Below the pieces are notes generated by a model, which was not told the origin of the DNA, made no database searches, and worked only from the letters and a program-made list of their open reading frames with translations. Shown piece after piece: positions 47,897-58,000 of a DNA stretch of 64,000 bases. Made by a program: the position numbers and the translations under genes. Location: NCBI RefSeq assembly GCF_000972845.2, contig NC_040018.1, positions 17,202,444 through 17,266,443 of the forward strand, written 5' to 3'. Source of the stretch: Larimichthys crocea (Eukaryota > Chordata > Actinopteri > Sciaenidae). Each line of letters begins with the position of its first letter. The stretch's first letter is position 1.

Positions 47897-48117
47897 TTTG
47901 GTCTCTGTCACAGATCAATATACACAATATATGACTAATATCTATTAGTTTATTATTAATCTATTAGTCTATTATTAATATCTATTATTCCTAATTACAG
48001 ATATTAGCTAAAAGATTATACAACACTGAAGTATCAACTGTTTGATTGTGTTAAATCAGTTCACAATAGAGTATAAACGCACAGGACATTTGTGTAATGC
48101 TGCTGCTGCACTATAAT

Positions 48118-48176
48118 TTCCCAGCTTGGGATAAATAAAGTATATCTATCTTATCTATCTATCTATCTATCTGACA
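48118..48176 (+). repeat. LINE-like 3' tail with (CTAT)n
   Basis: TTTCCCAGCTTGGGATAAAT, then aaagta and runs of tatc units form the typical 3' terminus of fish LINE copies. It resembles the tail at 7722-7795. Confidence 0.55.
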
Positions 48177-49039
48177 TTGTATCACATGTGGACACATACC
48201 AGAAATATTCATAAGTCTGCCATCTGTGAATATATACACTTTAAAAGCTGTATTCCCCCCCCCCCCCCTTTTTTCCATTTGACTAACAGCTGGCAACACA
48301 GTCCACATGCCAAAACTCTACACTGGCGTATGGTGTGGAATTTTTTTTTTTTAAATTTCAGCTGAACTTAATGAGTAGACGTGCAGAATGAGCTGGTGTG
48401 GAAGCATCTGTCACATTGGCATGTAAAGTTTACACGATGGCTGCCCTGGTGTGTATGTGTGTGTGGGGCCCCCCATTGGTATGTTATAGTCTGACCATAG
48501 TGACATAGTGGCCTTAAATCCTCACGTCTAAACTAACAATACCATGAATGGTACTTCTGGTATTTTTTGAAAAGCCTAACAAGGACACAGAGGAACAAGC
48601 AGACACAAATATAATAAAACAAAATATGATAACATGATGAAAGATAAATACATTTGAAATAATTATATGAAATAATATCGTACATAATTTCTATAATGGA
48701 TGTTTTTATAGAAATGATTTTCAAAAGTAAATCGGTATAACTTGTAGAAGACAATCATCATAAGTGCATAAGAATTAAGTTTAAATGAGCTGTGCTTTGT
48801 TAAACAGGATGACAGGCATCCATCCACCCATTTGAAGAGTGAGGGTGAAAATGAAGAAAAGAAAAAGGACATCTCAAAAAAATCTGTCACAAAAACACAC
48901 CGTCACCCGTTCCTGGAAGTGTTAGTTAACCTGTTTGCATCATCTGTCCTGATAAATCTGATAAAGCAACGCCACCTTCTGACCAAAACAAATATGATTC
49001 ATAATATTACAGGTAACAGCAATTTAGTATTTTAAATTA

Positions 49040-49140
49040 CCAAATCCATCCATTATCTGTAACCATGTATCCCTATCTGGGAGCCTATCTGAGTTGATTT
49101 TGGGCGAGAGGCGGGATACACCCTGGACAAGTCACCTAAA
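49040..49140 (-). repeat. Inverted fragment of the dispersed 'ggtgtaccccgcctctcgcc' repeat
   Basis: The text 'aatccatccattatctgtaa', 'gggcgagaggcgggatacac' and cctggacaagtcacc is the reverse-oriented end of the same family as 47735-47896. Confidence 0.55.
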
Positions 49141-49859
49141 TTACCAAATAAAAGTCATAAATATCATAAGGATAGTTACTCACTGATGTAGGTTTTACTT
49201 GGATATCTGCTGTCATCCACTGGTCGGCAGCTGCAAGTGCAAACAGCAAATCCAATTTACTCCAACCAAGACAGTAGGGTAATAGATTACAAAGTAAAGC
49301 AGCCCTTTGTTCCTATTAAAATCTTTTAAACTTTCCTTATAAAAAATGCGAAGTTCATATTCACTTAACCTGATATAACCTGACAACACCTCTGCTGAAT
49401 CAGATGTCACATTGTTGATACCTCTGATGTTGAGAAACCAGTTGGACAGTGGGGGGCAGCAAAGCTCTGTCGTGCAGGAGGACCGGGTCCATTTTGTGCC
49501 TCAGTTTGTGTTAGCAGCCTGTGTTGCCATGTCCGTTTATTATAAGCGACTTTGTTTCTGTATATATTGTTGCTTATTGTTCCTATAGGTAGTTTACTCG
49601 GACATAGTTAGCACAGTTTGTTCGTCTAGAGTTGTATTTGCACTATCTGGGCTTTATCTGTCCTCTTAATAGATCAATAACATTCGATAATAGATAGTCA
49701 CATATAAAATAAACAGTGACTATTTGACTTACTGACCTTTACACGTGTATATTATAATAATGTAGAATATAGAATATAAAATAAAAACATTTTGTCCCTA
49801 TAAAACCCTATAAATAAATAAACAAAACAGTGGAGCACAGGCTGTCACACCTGGCTCAT

Positions 49860-49860
49860 T

Positions 49861-49914
<54 letters not shown>

Positions 49915-50057
49915 TGAATGGAATAAATTGCAGGAAGAAATAATAAAATAAAATAATAACAAATAATAATAATGATTAAAAAATAATAATAAAACACGAT
50001 TCACTTTTTCTTTATTATTTCTTCCTGCAATGTATCCCATTCCTATCTATCTATCTG
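49860..50057. repeat. (GATA)n and inverted repeat ending in (TATC)n
   Basis: About 13 tandem gata units (49860-49914) are followed by gaatggaataaattgcagg and aagaaataataaa. After about 60 bp of at-rich spacer the reverse complement follows at 50011-50045 with three differences, ending in tatctatctatctg. The two arms therefore carry complementary microsatellites at their outer ends. Confidence 0.8.
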
Positions 50058-50150
50058 TATGATTTGCTTTATAACTATGTCTTATCCCTGAGAGAGGAGG
50101 ATCAGTGAGGCTGACATTAAAAATCAGACTGTATGTTTACGGAATGATTC

Positions 50151-50158
50151 TCTCGCGA
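50151..50158 (+). promoter_or_regulatory. TCTCGCGA core-promoter motif
   Basis: TCTCGCGA is the main part of the palindromic TCTCGCGAGA element found in many vertebrate CpG-type promoters. It lies 68 bases before the ATG of the zinc-finger gene, in a locally CpG-richer stretch, with no TATA box nearby. The role is inferred from position. Confidence 0.5.
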
Positions 50159-50225
50159 TATCTGGCAACCCGTCGTGCAGTCAGTGTAGTGCAGACAGGC
50201 TGCAGGACCTCTGTAACCCGCGGAA

Positions 50226-50388
50226 ATGTTGAAAAGAGACAAACTAAAAGCTTTGGTCAGTGAGCGACTGTCAGCCGCCGCCGAGGAGATATTCAGCATC
50301 TTTGAACAAACTATTAAAGACTACGAGGAGATAGTTTTCCGTTCAAAACAGGAGCTCGGCCAACACCGGAGGCTGCAGGGGTGGAAAG
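50226..50388 (+). CDS. Zinc-finger gene exon 1
   Basis: It encodes 54 codons plus one base from the ATG at 50226 and ends at gtggaaag before gtaaca. The downstream exon needs exactly one leading base, so the junction keeps the frame. The last residues (HRRLQGWK) differ from the RLLDAV ending usual in related fish genes. Confidence 0.8.
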
Positions 50389-50784
50389 GTAACAGCAGAG
50401 GAAAGTGATGTGTTGACTCAAGACTTAAGCAGAATGATGCTTGTTAAGATGCTTTGAAGGCTTCAGGCGACTGGACCACACCCTGAAAACTCTGTCCGTT
50501 ACACAGGAGACAACAAGTAGCGCCATTTTGCATCCCTGAGAGGAGGAGGGGGATGCAAAATGGCGCTACTTGCACACAATTGTTCTTCTATGGTACAAAT
50601 TGCACTGATCAAAAGCAACAGGGTGTGGATCACACTTACACGTCTCACCTGTCAAACAGGTTGGAGGAGAAGAAGGGATGAAGGGAGGGAAAGAGAGCAG
50701 GAAAATAGACATATAGTCATATATAACAGTTTCCTATTTATTATTATTCTATTCTATTATTTACTTCTATTTTCTTTATCAAAA

Positions 50785-50853
<69 letters not shown>

Positions 50854-52695
50854 CTGTTATGAAGTGCTCACGTATGCCCAAAATATGATATGATTAGTTG
50901 TACACAATGTTTCCCTGTGGTGCTGTCATAATAATATAATAATAAATAGTCACCCATGCAGGTGTGATTCAGATTTTGTTAATAATATTATATTTTAGGC
51001 CACAGAAACAGGTTTTGTGTAGATCAGCATTTTTCAGATTTTTTTCACCACATACATAAATATTAGGCTCTATAAATATCACTGTTGTGACAGACCTTAA
51101 CCTGCAGTAGCAATTTATGACCCCATTAACAGACTGTTCACACTGGAGGCAGGTTTATTCCTCGTAAGATTATTTATTTATCGTTGACTGTTGTCCTGAA
51201 AAGAACTGGTTCAAGAACCAGAGCCCATTCAGTGGAAAATGGGTATTCCTGATCCGCACCTCTTTTCCTAATATTTCCCGTTTGCACCCACAAATTGCAG
51301 TGTTTTTTAACAATTCATTTTACTTCCGTTTTTATATCTTGCTGTCACATTTTGACTCATTATTTATGGATTAATCATGGATTTATAGTGATACTGAAAC
51401 AAAATATTACAGGAGATGCAACTCTTATAAGTAAAGACAGACATTAGAATGCTGTAGGAAGCAAAAATACAAGAAACTATGAGAAATAATGGGATGGAAT
51501 AGGGGCCAGAGAAATGACATTCACTTCTCCTACAGGGGAAAATGGGGAGATTTTATAGTAGAGAGCACAGAAGAAAAAATGACAACCAGATACTTTTCGT
51601 CAGCTATTCAGAGATTTTTACATACTGGAACATCATTTTCATATTTAGCCTATCTTATCTAACTCCTATTAAACCTGAAAAAACTTGATCAAATGAAAAC
51701 TTACATTTCTTTTCTATGTGTGTTATTGTCCAGCGCCCCTGCAGCTCTCTGTCCGAGAAGACGACGCTCCCTCTGAGCAGGATCACTGTGAGAAGAAGAC
51801 TGACCTGTGTGAAGATGACCCGGAGGCCCTGCAGATTAAAAAAGAACAGGAAGAGGAACCGTCGACTTCTCAGACAGGTGAAAATCAGGACGAGGCTGAT
51901 ACCAAAGTCTCCCCGTTCAATATAATTTATGTACAAAGAAGTGAAGACGATGGAGGACAGCTCACACAACAGAACCAGGAAGATGAAAACAGAGGAGACC
52001 GTCTGTACAGCAGCTCATCTGAACAGCTGAAATCAGATCCTGATAAAGAAGGCTGTGGTGCATCAGAGCCAACCAGTGACTGTGAGATGAGTGAAGTCAG
52101 TGATGATGAATGTAGAGACAGTGGAGGATTTTACTCAGGCATAAACAGGAAGGATCCACAGCAGACTGGAGAGAAAGCAGACAGACCGTACACCTGCAGC
52201 GTTTGCAACAAGAATTTCCGGATTAAATCCATCCTGACTCGCCACATGAAGACGCACACAGGAGAGAAACCTTACAGTTGCGGTGTTTGCGGAAAAAGTT
52301 TCATTCAGCGCTCTTATCTGCAGACTCACATGAACTCCCACTCCGGACAGAAACCGTACACGTGTAGCTTCTGCGGCAGAGGGTTCACGCAAGTTGGAAA
52401 CATGAACGCGCACATACGAATCCACACGGGGGAGAAACCTCACAGCTGTACCGACTGTGGTAAAAGCTTTAGAGAGAAAGCAGATCTTATCAAGCACACA
52501 ATAATTCACACTGGTGAAAAACCCTACATTTGCTCTGTATGCAATATGAAATTCAGCGCTCAGTCTAATCTCAAGCGCCATATGAAGACTCATTCAGGGG
52601 AGAGGCCTTATAGCTGCACTGCTTGTGGGAAAAGATTCATTCGTCGTTCCCATTTAATCATTCACATGAAGACTCACACAGGAGAGAATCTCTAG
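50226..52695 (+). CDS. C2H2 zinc-finger protein, six fingers, two exons
   Basis: Exons 50226-50388 and 51734-52695 (GT-AG, phase 1) encode 374 residues. The first 54 residues (LKALVSERLSAAAEEIFSIF, then EQTIKDYEEIVFRSKQE) resemble the helical N terminus shared by many teleost zinc-finger proteins; no KRAB, SCAN or BTB domain is visible. An acidic, probably disordered middle contains an IKKE sumoylation-type motif. Six C2H2 fingers follow from about residue 207 (YTCSVC...) to the C terminus, joined by TGEKP-type linkers (one reads SGQKP, one SGERP). Residues at helix positions -1/2/3/6 are I-S-I-R, Q-S-Y-T, Q-G-N-A, E-A-D-K, A-S-N-R and R-S-H-I. It is presumably a nuclear DNA-binding regulator; targets are unknown. 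No orthologue is named because such genes form large fish-specific families. Confidence 0.88.
50514..50572. repeat. Perfect 23-bp inverted repeat with 13-base loop
   Basis: The left arm is 50514-50536 (starts CAAGTAGCGCCATTTTGC) and the right arm 50550-50572 (ends AAATGGCGCTACTTG). They are exact reverse complements. The loop tgagaggaggagg is purine-rich. Each arm carries AAAATGGCG or its complement, close to the YY1 recognition sequence. Confidence 0.95.
50786..50851. repeat. (AT)n microsatellite
   Basis: It is an uninterrupted at run of about 65 bases. Confidence 0.95.
51734..52695 (+). CDS. Zinc-finger gene exon 2 (acidic region and six fingers)
   Basis: The acceptor is ttattgtccag. The exon carries the acidic spacer, all six C2H2 fingers and the TAG at 52693-52695. 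Encoding all fingers in one exon is usual for tandem C2H2 genes. Confidence 0.9.
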
Positions 52696-52817
52696 ATTTG
52701 AGACACATAAGAGGAGTAAAACGTATGACATAAAAACTTTTTCACTTTCAGAAATTAACCAGACTTTGTATAAATAATTTTCTCTATGAACTGTTGCTAT
52801 ATAGTTTTGTATTGTTG

Positions 52818-52823
52818 AATAAA
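52818..52823 (+). terminator. Poly(A) signal AATAAA of the zinc-finger gene
   Basis: It lies 123 bases after the stop, with a GT-rich stretch (gtattgtgtgtttgtc) about 15-30 bases downstream, giving a short 3' UTR. Confidence 0.75.
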
Positions 52824-54750
52824 GCACTCAACAAGTTGTAGTATTGTGTGTTTGTCCTAGCGGCGATAGTTTGTAGCATCATTACATTTTATTTATTTTT
52901 AAATAGAACCATCATCAGTTTGTCAGTGATGTTTTTAAGTATGTTTTTTATTCTTACTGTCACCAAATCACATGAATGAAAAGAGCAACATAATGTAATA
53001 GTCTCTCAATACTTACAATACAACTTCTCCTACCATGCTTCCCTAGATTTATCACTAGCTGTAAAGCACTAATCACTGTGAGCTTTATTCTTGGGTAGGA
53101 TGGCCTGGCTTAGCAACCCACAGGTGCACACACAGGTATATTTTCATATACATCAGGGACATTTCTATGTCTACAGTTTTAAGTCTTAGACTGGAATGTA
53201 TTAAAGAAAGTTACAAAACTCCATGATCTGATTTTATGTGTGGTAAAACCATTTTGAAAGACAGAATCAGTAGGGTGTCACTGCTTAAACTGATACTGTT
53301 AAAGTCATGGATTGTACCAGGCTAACTTTTTTGGGATGGTATGTGTTGATATATTGTCTGTTTTGTTTTGTAACTGTTTTAATGTAGTCATCCTTAGGTT
53401 GTGCTGCTGCTGCTGAAATGTTTAATCTCAAGGGGACCTTTTCCTGGTTAAATAAAATAATAATAACCTTGTCTGAGCCAGTTCTTTCCTACTAATATGA
53501 TATTAATCTTTAAGCCCCTGTCACAAATATAGTACTCACACCTATATGTGTATTTGATCAAGTCTTGTTTTATCGAAGTGTGTTCTATGTATTGATTTTA
53601 ACCTCAATACAACACTGATACTAAATGCTTTTTGTATAAAGAAAGTTTAAGTATCATAGTTCCCTCCAGGTAAACTCAGGTAGAGCATTGGCTATTAATT
53701 ATTGTTGGGATTAAATAAACATTAACTGTATCAATAGTAGGTGTGACAGTCATAAAAGAAGGGCAGTTCAGTCACTCATTAACTTTCTATTCTACAGTAT
53801 CAAAGTCTTTTTAGTCCACATGATTAAAGACTTGCGAGCTAGATACTTCAGTTTCAATGCATGCACTATATTCAGTAACTTTTAATGCTTATTTTGCTCT
53901 AGTAGTATTAATTTTTTGCTATAATACAAGTATTAATATCTCCAAATGTTGCTGAGGAAGCTTTGGTAAGCTCTGGTGCTTTAATGTAGCCAATAGGGTA
54001 AGTTTATTCATTTTCTTTATACATGTGCATGTCTGTGAATGTTAACTTATCCAATGCGATGAGTTTAGATTTGTAGAAGCCACATCAAGGTGTGCTGATG
54101 ACAGAAAAACAAAAAGATGAATTGAAGCTATCAGTGCATCATTACAGTTTCTGACTGATGACTGAAGACATTAGTGGTTTGATGGAATACTCGAGAGTAA
54201 TATCTCAAAAATAACAATTCGCTGAACAAACAATAGATCTTTCTTAAACAACAAGAGGTTTTTAAATCAAATATTTATTTATTAGGTACTCGTTTCTTTT
54301 TGCTTCTTTCAGTCACGTCTCACACCTTTCATCATTCCATCATCAGCAGATGTGTTTGCTCCTGATATGATTTTTCGTCCTTAAAAAATTAAGAGAATAT
54401 ATCATTTTACAAGGAATATTGGATTTTATTCTATTGTCAAAACTTATTGAAAAATATACCATATAATAATAATAATAATTATCATTATTATTATTATTAT
54501 TGTTATTGTTGTTTTTGTTGTTGTTGTTATTTAACTAACTGTATTACTAATGTAAGAGATAGTTTTGTCACTGTTGGGGCTTCTCAAAAATACACCAGCT
54601 TTATTTGCTGAATCTTTTCTCTTTTTTTCATTTTATATGCATGATGAACTGTGCCCGCGTCCTTTTTTATTTATTATTATTTTTTGGTCATTTCTCTGGT
54701 CGTGCTGTCATGTCAAATCAAAAAACAAAAGTACCACAAGAAGCGGGGCT
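52824..54750. other. Intergenic spacer before DNA2
   Basis: No gene is seen. An aat/att-rich simple repeat that can fold on itself lies at 54464-54535. The rest is AT-rich. Confidence 0.65.
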
Positions 54751-54760
54751 GTGATGTTAG

Positions 54761-54810
54761 CGGAAGTGCTCCGATGTCACTTCCGTTGCGCGAAATAGAA
54801 ACTTTGGCGC
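54761..54810 (+). promoter_or_regulatory. dna2: DNA2 promoter: paired ETS and paired E2F sites
   Basis: CGGAAGT (54761-54767) and ACTTCCG (54779-54785) are two ETS/GABP-type sites in opposite orientation. GCGCGAAA (54788-54795) and TTTGGCGC (54803-54810) match the E2F consensus TTTSSCGC on the minus and + strand respectively. All four lie within 50 bases, about 260-310 bases before the DNA2 ATG, with no TATA box. E2F control would fit S-phase expression of a replication gene. Binding is inferred. Confidence 0.65.
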
Positions 54811-55067
54811 CCTGAACCCTTAAACACAGAGGAGAGAGAGCAGAAAGAAATCGACCCTCAACATTGAACTAGTCTGATATTGTTCAGGGGAAAGTAACGT
54901 TAGCTGACGCGGTCAGGGTCAGTCAAAGGTCTCCTGGTTGTGGAGATGCAGAGTTTAAAGTCGTATGACGTTAGCACGGTGAGGTTAGCCTGCTGCTGAA
55001 AAGACAACAAACAAACAGCTCGTTTGACTGTAAACACACACACCTGTGCCAGGTTTAATCAGTCACC

Positions 55068-58000
55068 ATGAACAGGACCAAGCTGAAGAAGACCAAGGTG
55101 AGTTCAGGAGGTTTATCGTGCTGATGTTTGTGTGTGGTACAAACTGATGTGTTAACGGACACACGTTTGTCACCTGTTTGAATGTCAGCAGCTTTCAGTG
55201 ATCCCTCCAGTGTCGATGTGTTCAAACATTTATGTGCCAACAACAACAAAAAAAAACTGAAGACTTATTAGATACATATGTAGCCTACATTATGCAAAAT
55301 ATGCACAATCATTTCTGTATTATTTTGAATTAGAGCTGTTACCACGGACACATGTTTGGTTGGTATGAAACATATGGCACCATCATTATAATATATTTCA
55401 TGTTATTGTTATTTTTTTGCTGACTTGCCTGACTTGTTTTCATATTTTATTTATATTTTCCTCATACATTATTATTATTATTAATATTATTATGCACAAA
55501 TTCACCATAATCCCTGATTCTGACATGTTTGCCTTGTTTCTGTCAGGCACCAGGAGGGCAGAAAAACATCTCCTCCTTCTTTTCCTCTCAAAACCGCCCA
55601 GAGGTTTGTTAGTGGTTTCTCTTGTTACTATCTTACTGTCGTTCTCCTTTTTCTTTAGTCATTTAAAGTCTTGACAAGACATACACTGTTTATTCAATTC
55701 AATCAAAACAGTTCAAAAAATTCTAGCGTTAGCAGTACATTTCTGCAATAAGACCAAGAAAAGACAACCTGTATAATATTAGGATAACAAAATAATTATT
55801 AGATCCCTGTAGTATCAGCCTGTGGGCTTTCTGTTTTGTTTTGTGTGGACAGCTTTTGCCTGCTAAAGTTGCTGTTGCCAAGGATGTTGTGTACTTTAAG
55901 TTTTGAGTTTTCCTTTTAAGTTTCTATCCTTTTAAAGTATGATTGCCTCTCTGATCATTTGTAGGTAATGTATTAAAATGCTCATTTGACTGTGTTTCTT
56001 TTAGGACTTGTCATCTTCCACAAAATTATCCATCACTGGCAAAGCACTCGCCAAGACTGAACTTCACATCAGAGATGGGGACACGTCTAAATTCAGACCC
56101 CATTCCCCCTTAAAGAGAAGTATTCTTGGGGACCTTGAAAACTTTCTGCCCTCCTCGCCAGATCTTCTCCTCTCTGTGCCCGAGACCCCCAAGAGTCAGA
56201 TTAGAGATCCAGATCAGCAGCTGAGCAGAGAGGTCGTGAGCCCAGAGAAATTTGGCCAGTTGTCTCCCATCTGTCGTAGTCCCCGATCCAAAGGGCAGAG
56301 TGTACGGAGAGTTATGACTGGGGATGGAAGAAGAACCAAGAGGGAAGAGGGATGCTCTGTCTCCATAAAAAGACTCATCAGCCCTCCTCAAGAGTCCCAC
56401 AATGTGAAAAGACAGAAAACTGTCAATCCACTGGTACAGAGAACTGTGCTCAGCCCCACAGGTGGCAACCTGAATGTTACGAAGCCTGTAAAGATACCTG
56501 ATTTCTCCAGTGATCAGTCAAAGGATCACAGCAGAGGCACTGGAGTGGTCTTTAATGAGAACAAACACAAAAGTGAAACAGACTTCAGTGGGGACCAGGA
56601 AAAACATCAGGAAGAGAAAGATTCTGCTTTTACTGTGATAACAGAGCAGAAAGCAGCTGAAGCGAAAGCCAGCGGAAACTCACACACTCATCTGGATGAG
56701 GATACTCACACTCTAACTGCTCACGTACACAAGCCTAATGCACAAAATGTCACACCTGCAATGCAGAGAAGTGAAAAGGATGGTGAGATCGAACTTAATG
56801 TGAAAGGAGAGATGAGAACAACAATGACGCCACCAAATGGAGACAGGGGCAGTGTGACATCATCAGATCAGGACCGAGCTGGAGGTACAATGTTACTGTT
56901 ACTCCATGTTTTATATTTAATTGTAACAACTGCATGTTCAGATTTCGAGCTATTTTTGATAAATAAATAAATGCAATATCCAAATTAATGTTTATTTTGA
57001 GTTCATTAAATTAATTCACATCCCTGTCTTAAAAATGCAGGAACGACGTCAGCGTGTGACGTGGATGAGGGGCTAGACGAGAGCTGGTTTACGGAGCAGA
57101 TGGATGACAAACATCTCGTCACAGAAGACAAATTCAAAAAACCCCGGTAGGAAAACACATGAACACACAGACATGGAGAATGTCACTGCATAGGTTAATC
57201 AGGTTAGTTGATGATACATTTTCTAATGTCACTGATAGAGGGAGAAAGATGAAGCAGAAATGAGAGCACATGGCACACAAGGGAGTATATGTGGAAAAGC
57301 TCCTGTCCCCACAGTGTCAGGCTAAACTTGATAGTAGCCTCATAGTGAGTTTGTTCCCAATAGTACATGTTTATTCTTCGAGGTGAATAAATTAATTCAG
57401 ATTTTTGGCAGATGATTGACAAGACATGTCCTCTCTGTCCCTACAGCAAGGTGCCAGAACATGTGATCCTTTCTGGAGGCCTTAACAACCGCTACTGGGT
57501 TTTAGATGTAGAGGAGAGGCCCGGCCTCAAAACACTGACTATCTCATGCTCCAAATCTCTACATCCAATTGAGACATGTCTGCTGAAAGATGGATGGTAA
57601 TGCTGTGTATTCTGTCCTGTTTACACTGTTGTTTAATTCCTTTTTTCACTGTGATGTACAGCACATTTTCCCTTTCAATGTCCAGATTTGTTAAAGTAGC
57701 ACAGACTTTTCAACTTCGGTGAGTAAAGTATCTGTTTCGATCGTTCCTTGGGTGTTTCCTAGGGAGATGACGCCTGTTTGTCGTGGTGATGTGGTCCATC
57801 TGGAGGGCCACTCTGATGGTGGATCCTGGTTAGTGAACAGGGAGCAGGGTTTCCTGGTTTTACTACCTGATAGCCTCATCTCAGGTACGAGCATCTCTAG
57901 CTCCATCCGCTGTATGAGGCGAGCTGTACTGGGAGATATGTTCAAGGTAAAAGTTTATGCATTCACTTTGTCAACTTAATACATATAATGTACAGAAGGG

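Larger units (their letters stand above)
33796..50100. other. Gene-poor intergenic region between TSPAN15 and the zinc-finger gene
   Basis: I found no protein-coding exon here. The region holds microsatellites, SINE and DNA-repeat fragments and an L1 ORF1 relic, all listed separately. Open frames on both strands are short, lack family similarity I can recognise and often overlap simple repeats. Confidence 0.6.
50389..51733. other. Zinc-finger gene intron 1
   Basis: It holds a perfect inverted repeat at 50514-50572, a long (AT)n tract at 50786-50851 and otherwise AT-rich sequence. No coding exon is seen in it. Confidence 0.7.

Noticed and set aside
34200..50100. Possible exons of another gene in the TSPAN15 to zinc-finger interval
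   Set aside because: I looked for conserved exon-like frames and found only repeats and the L1 relic.
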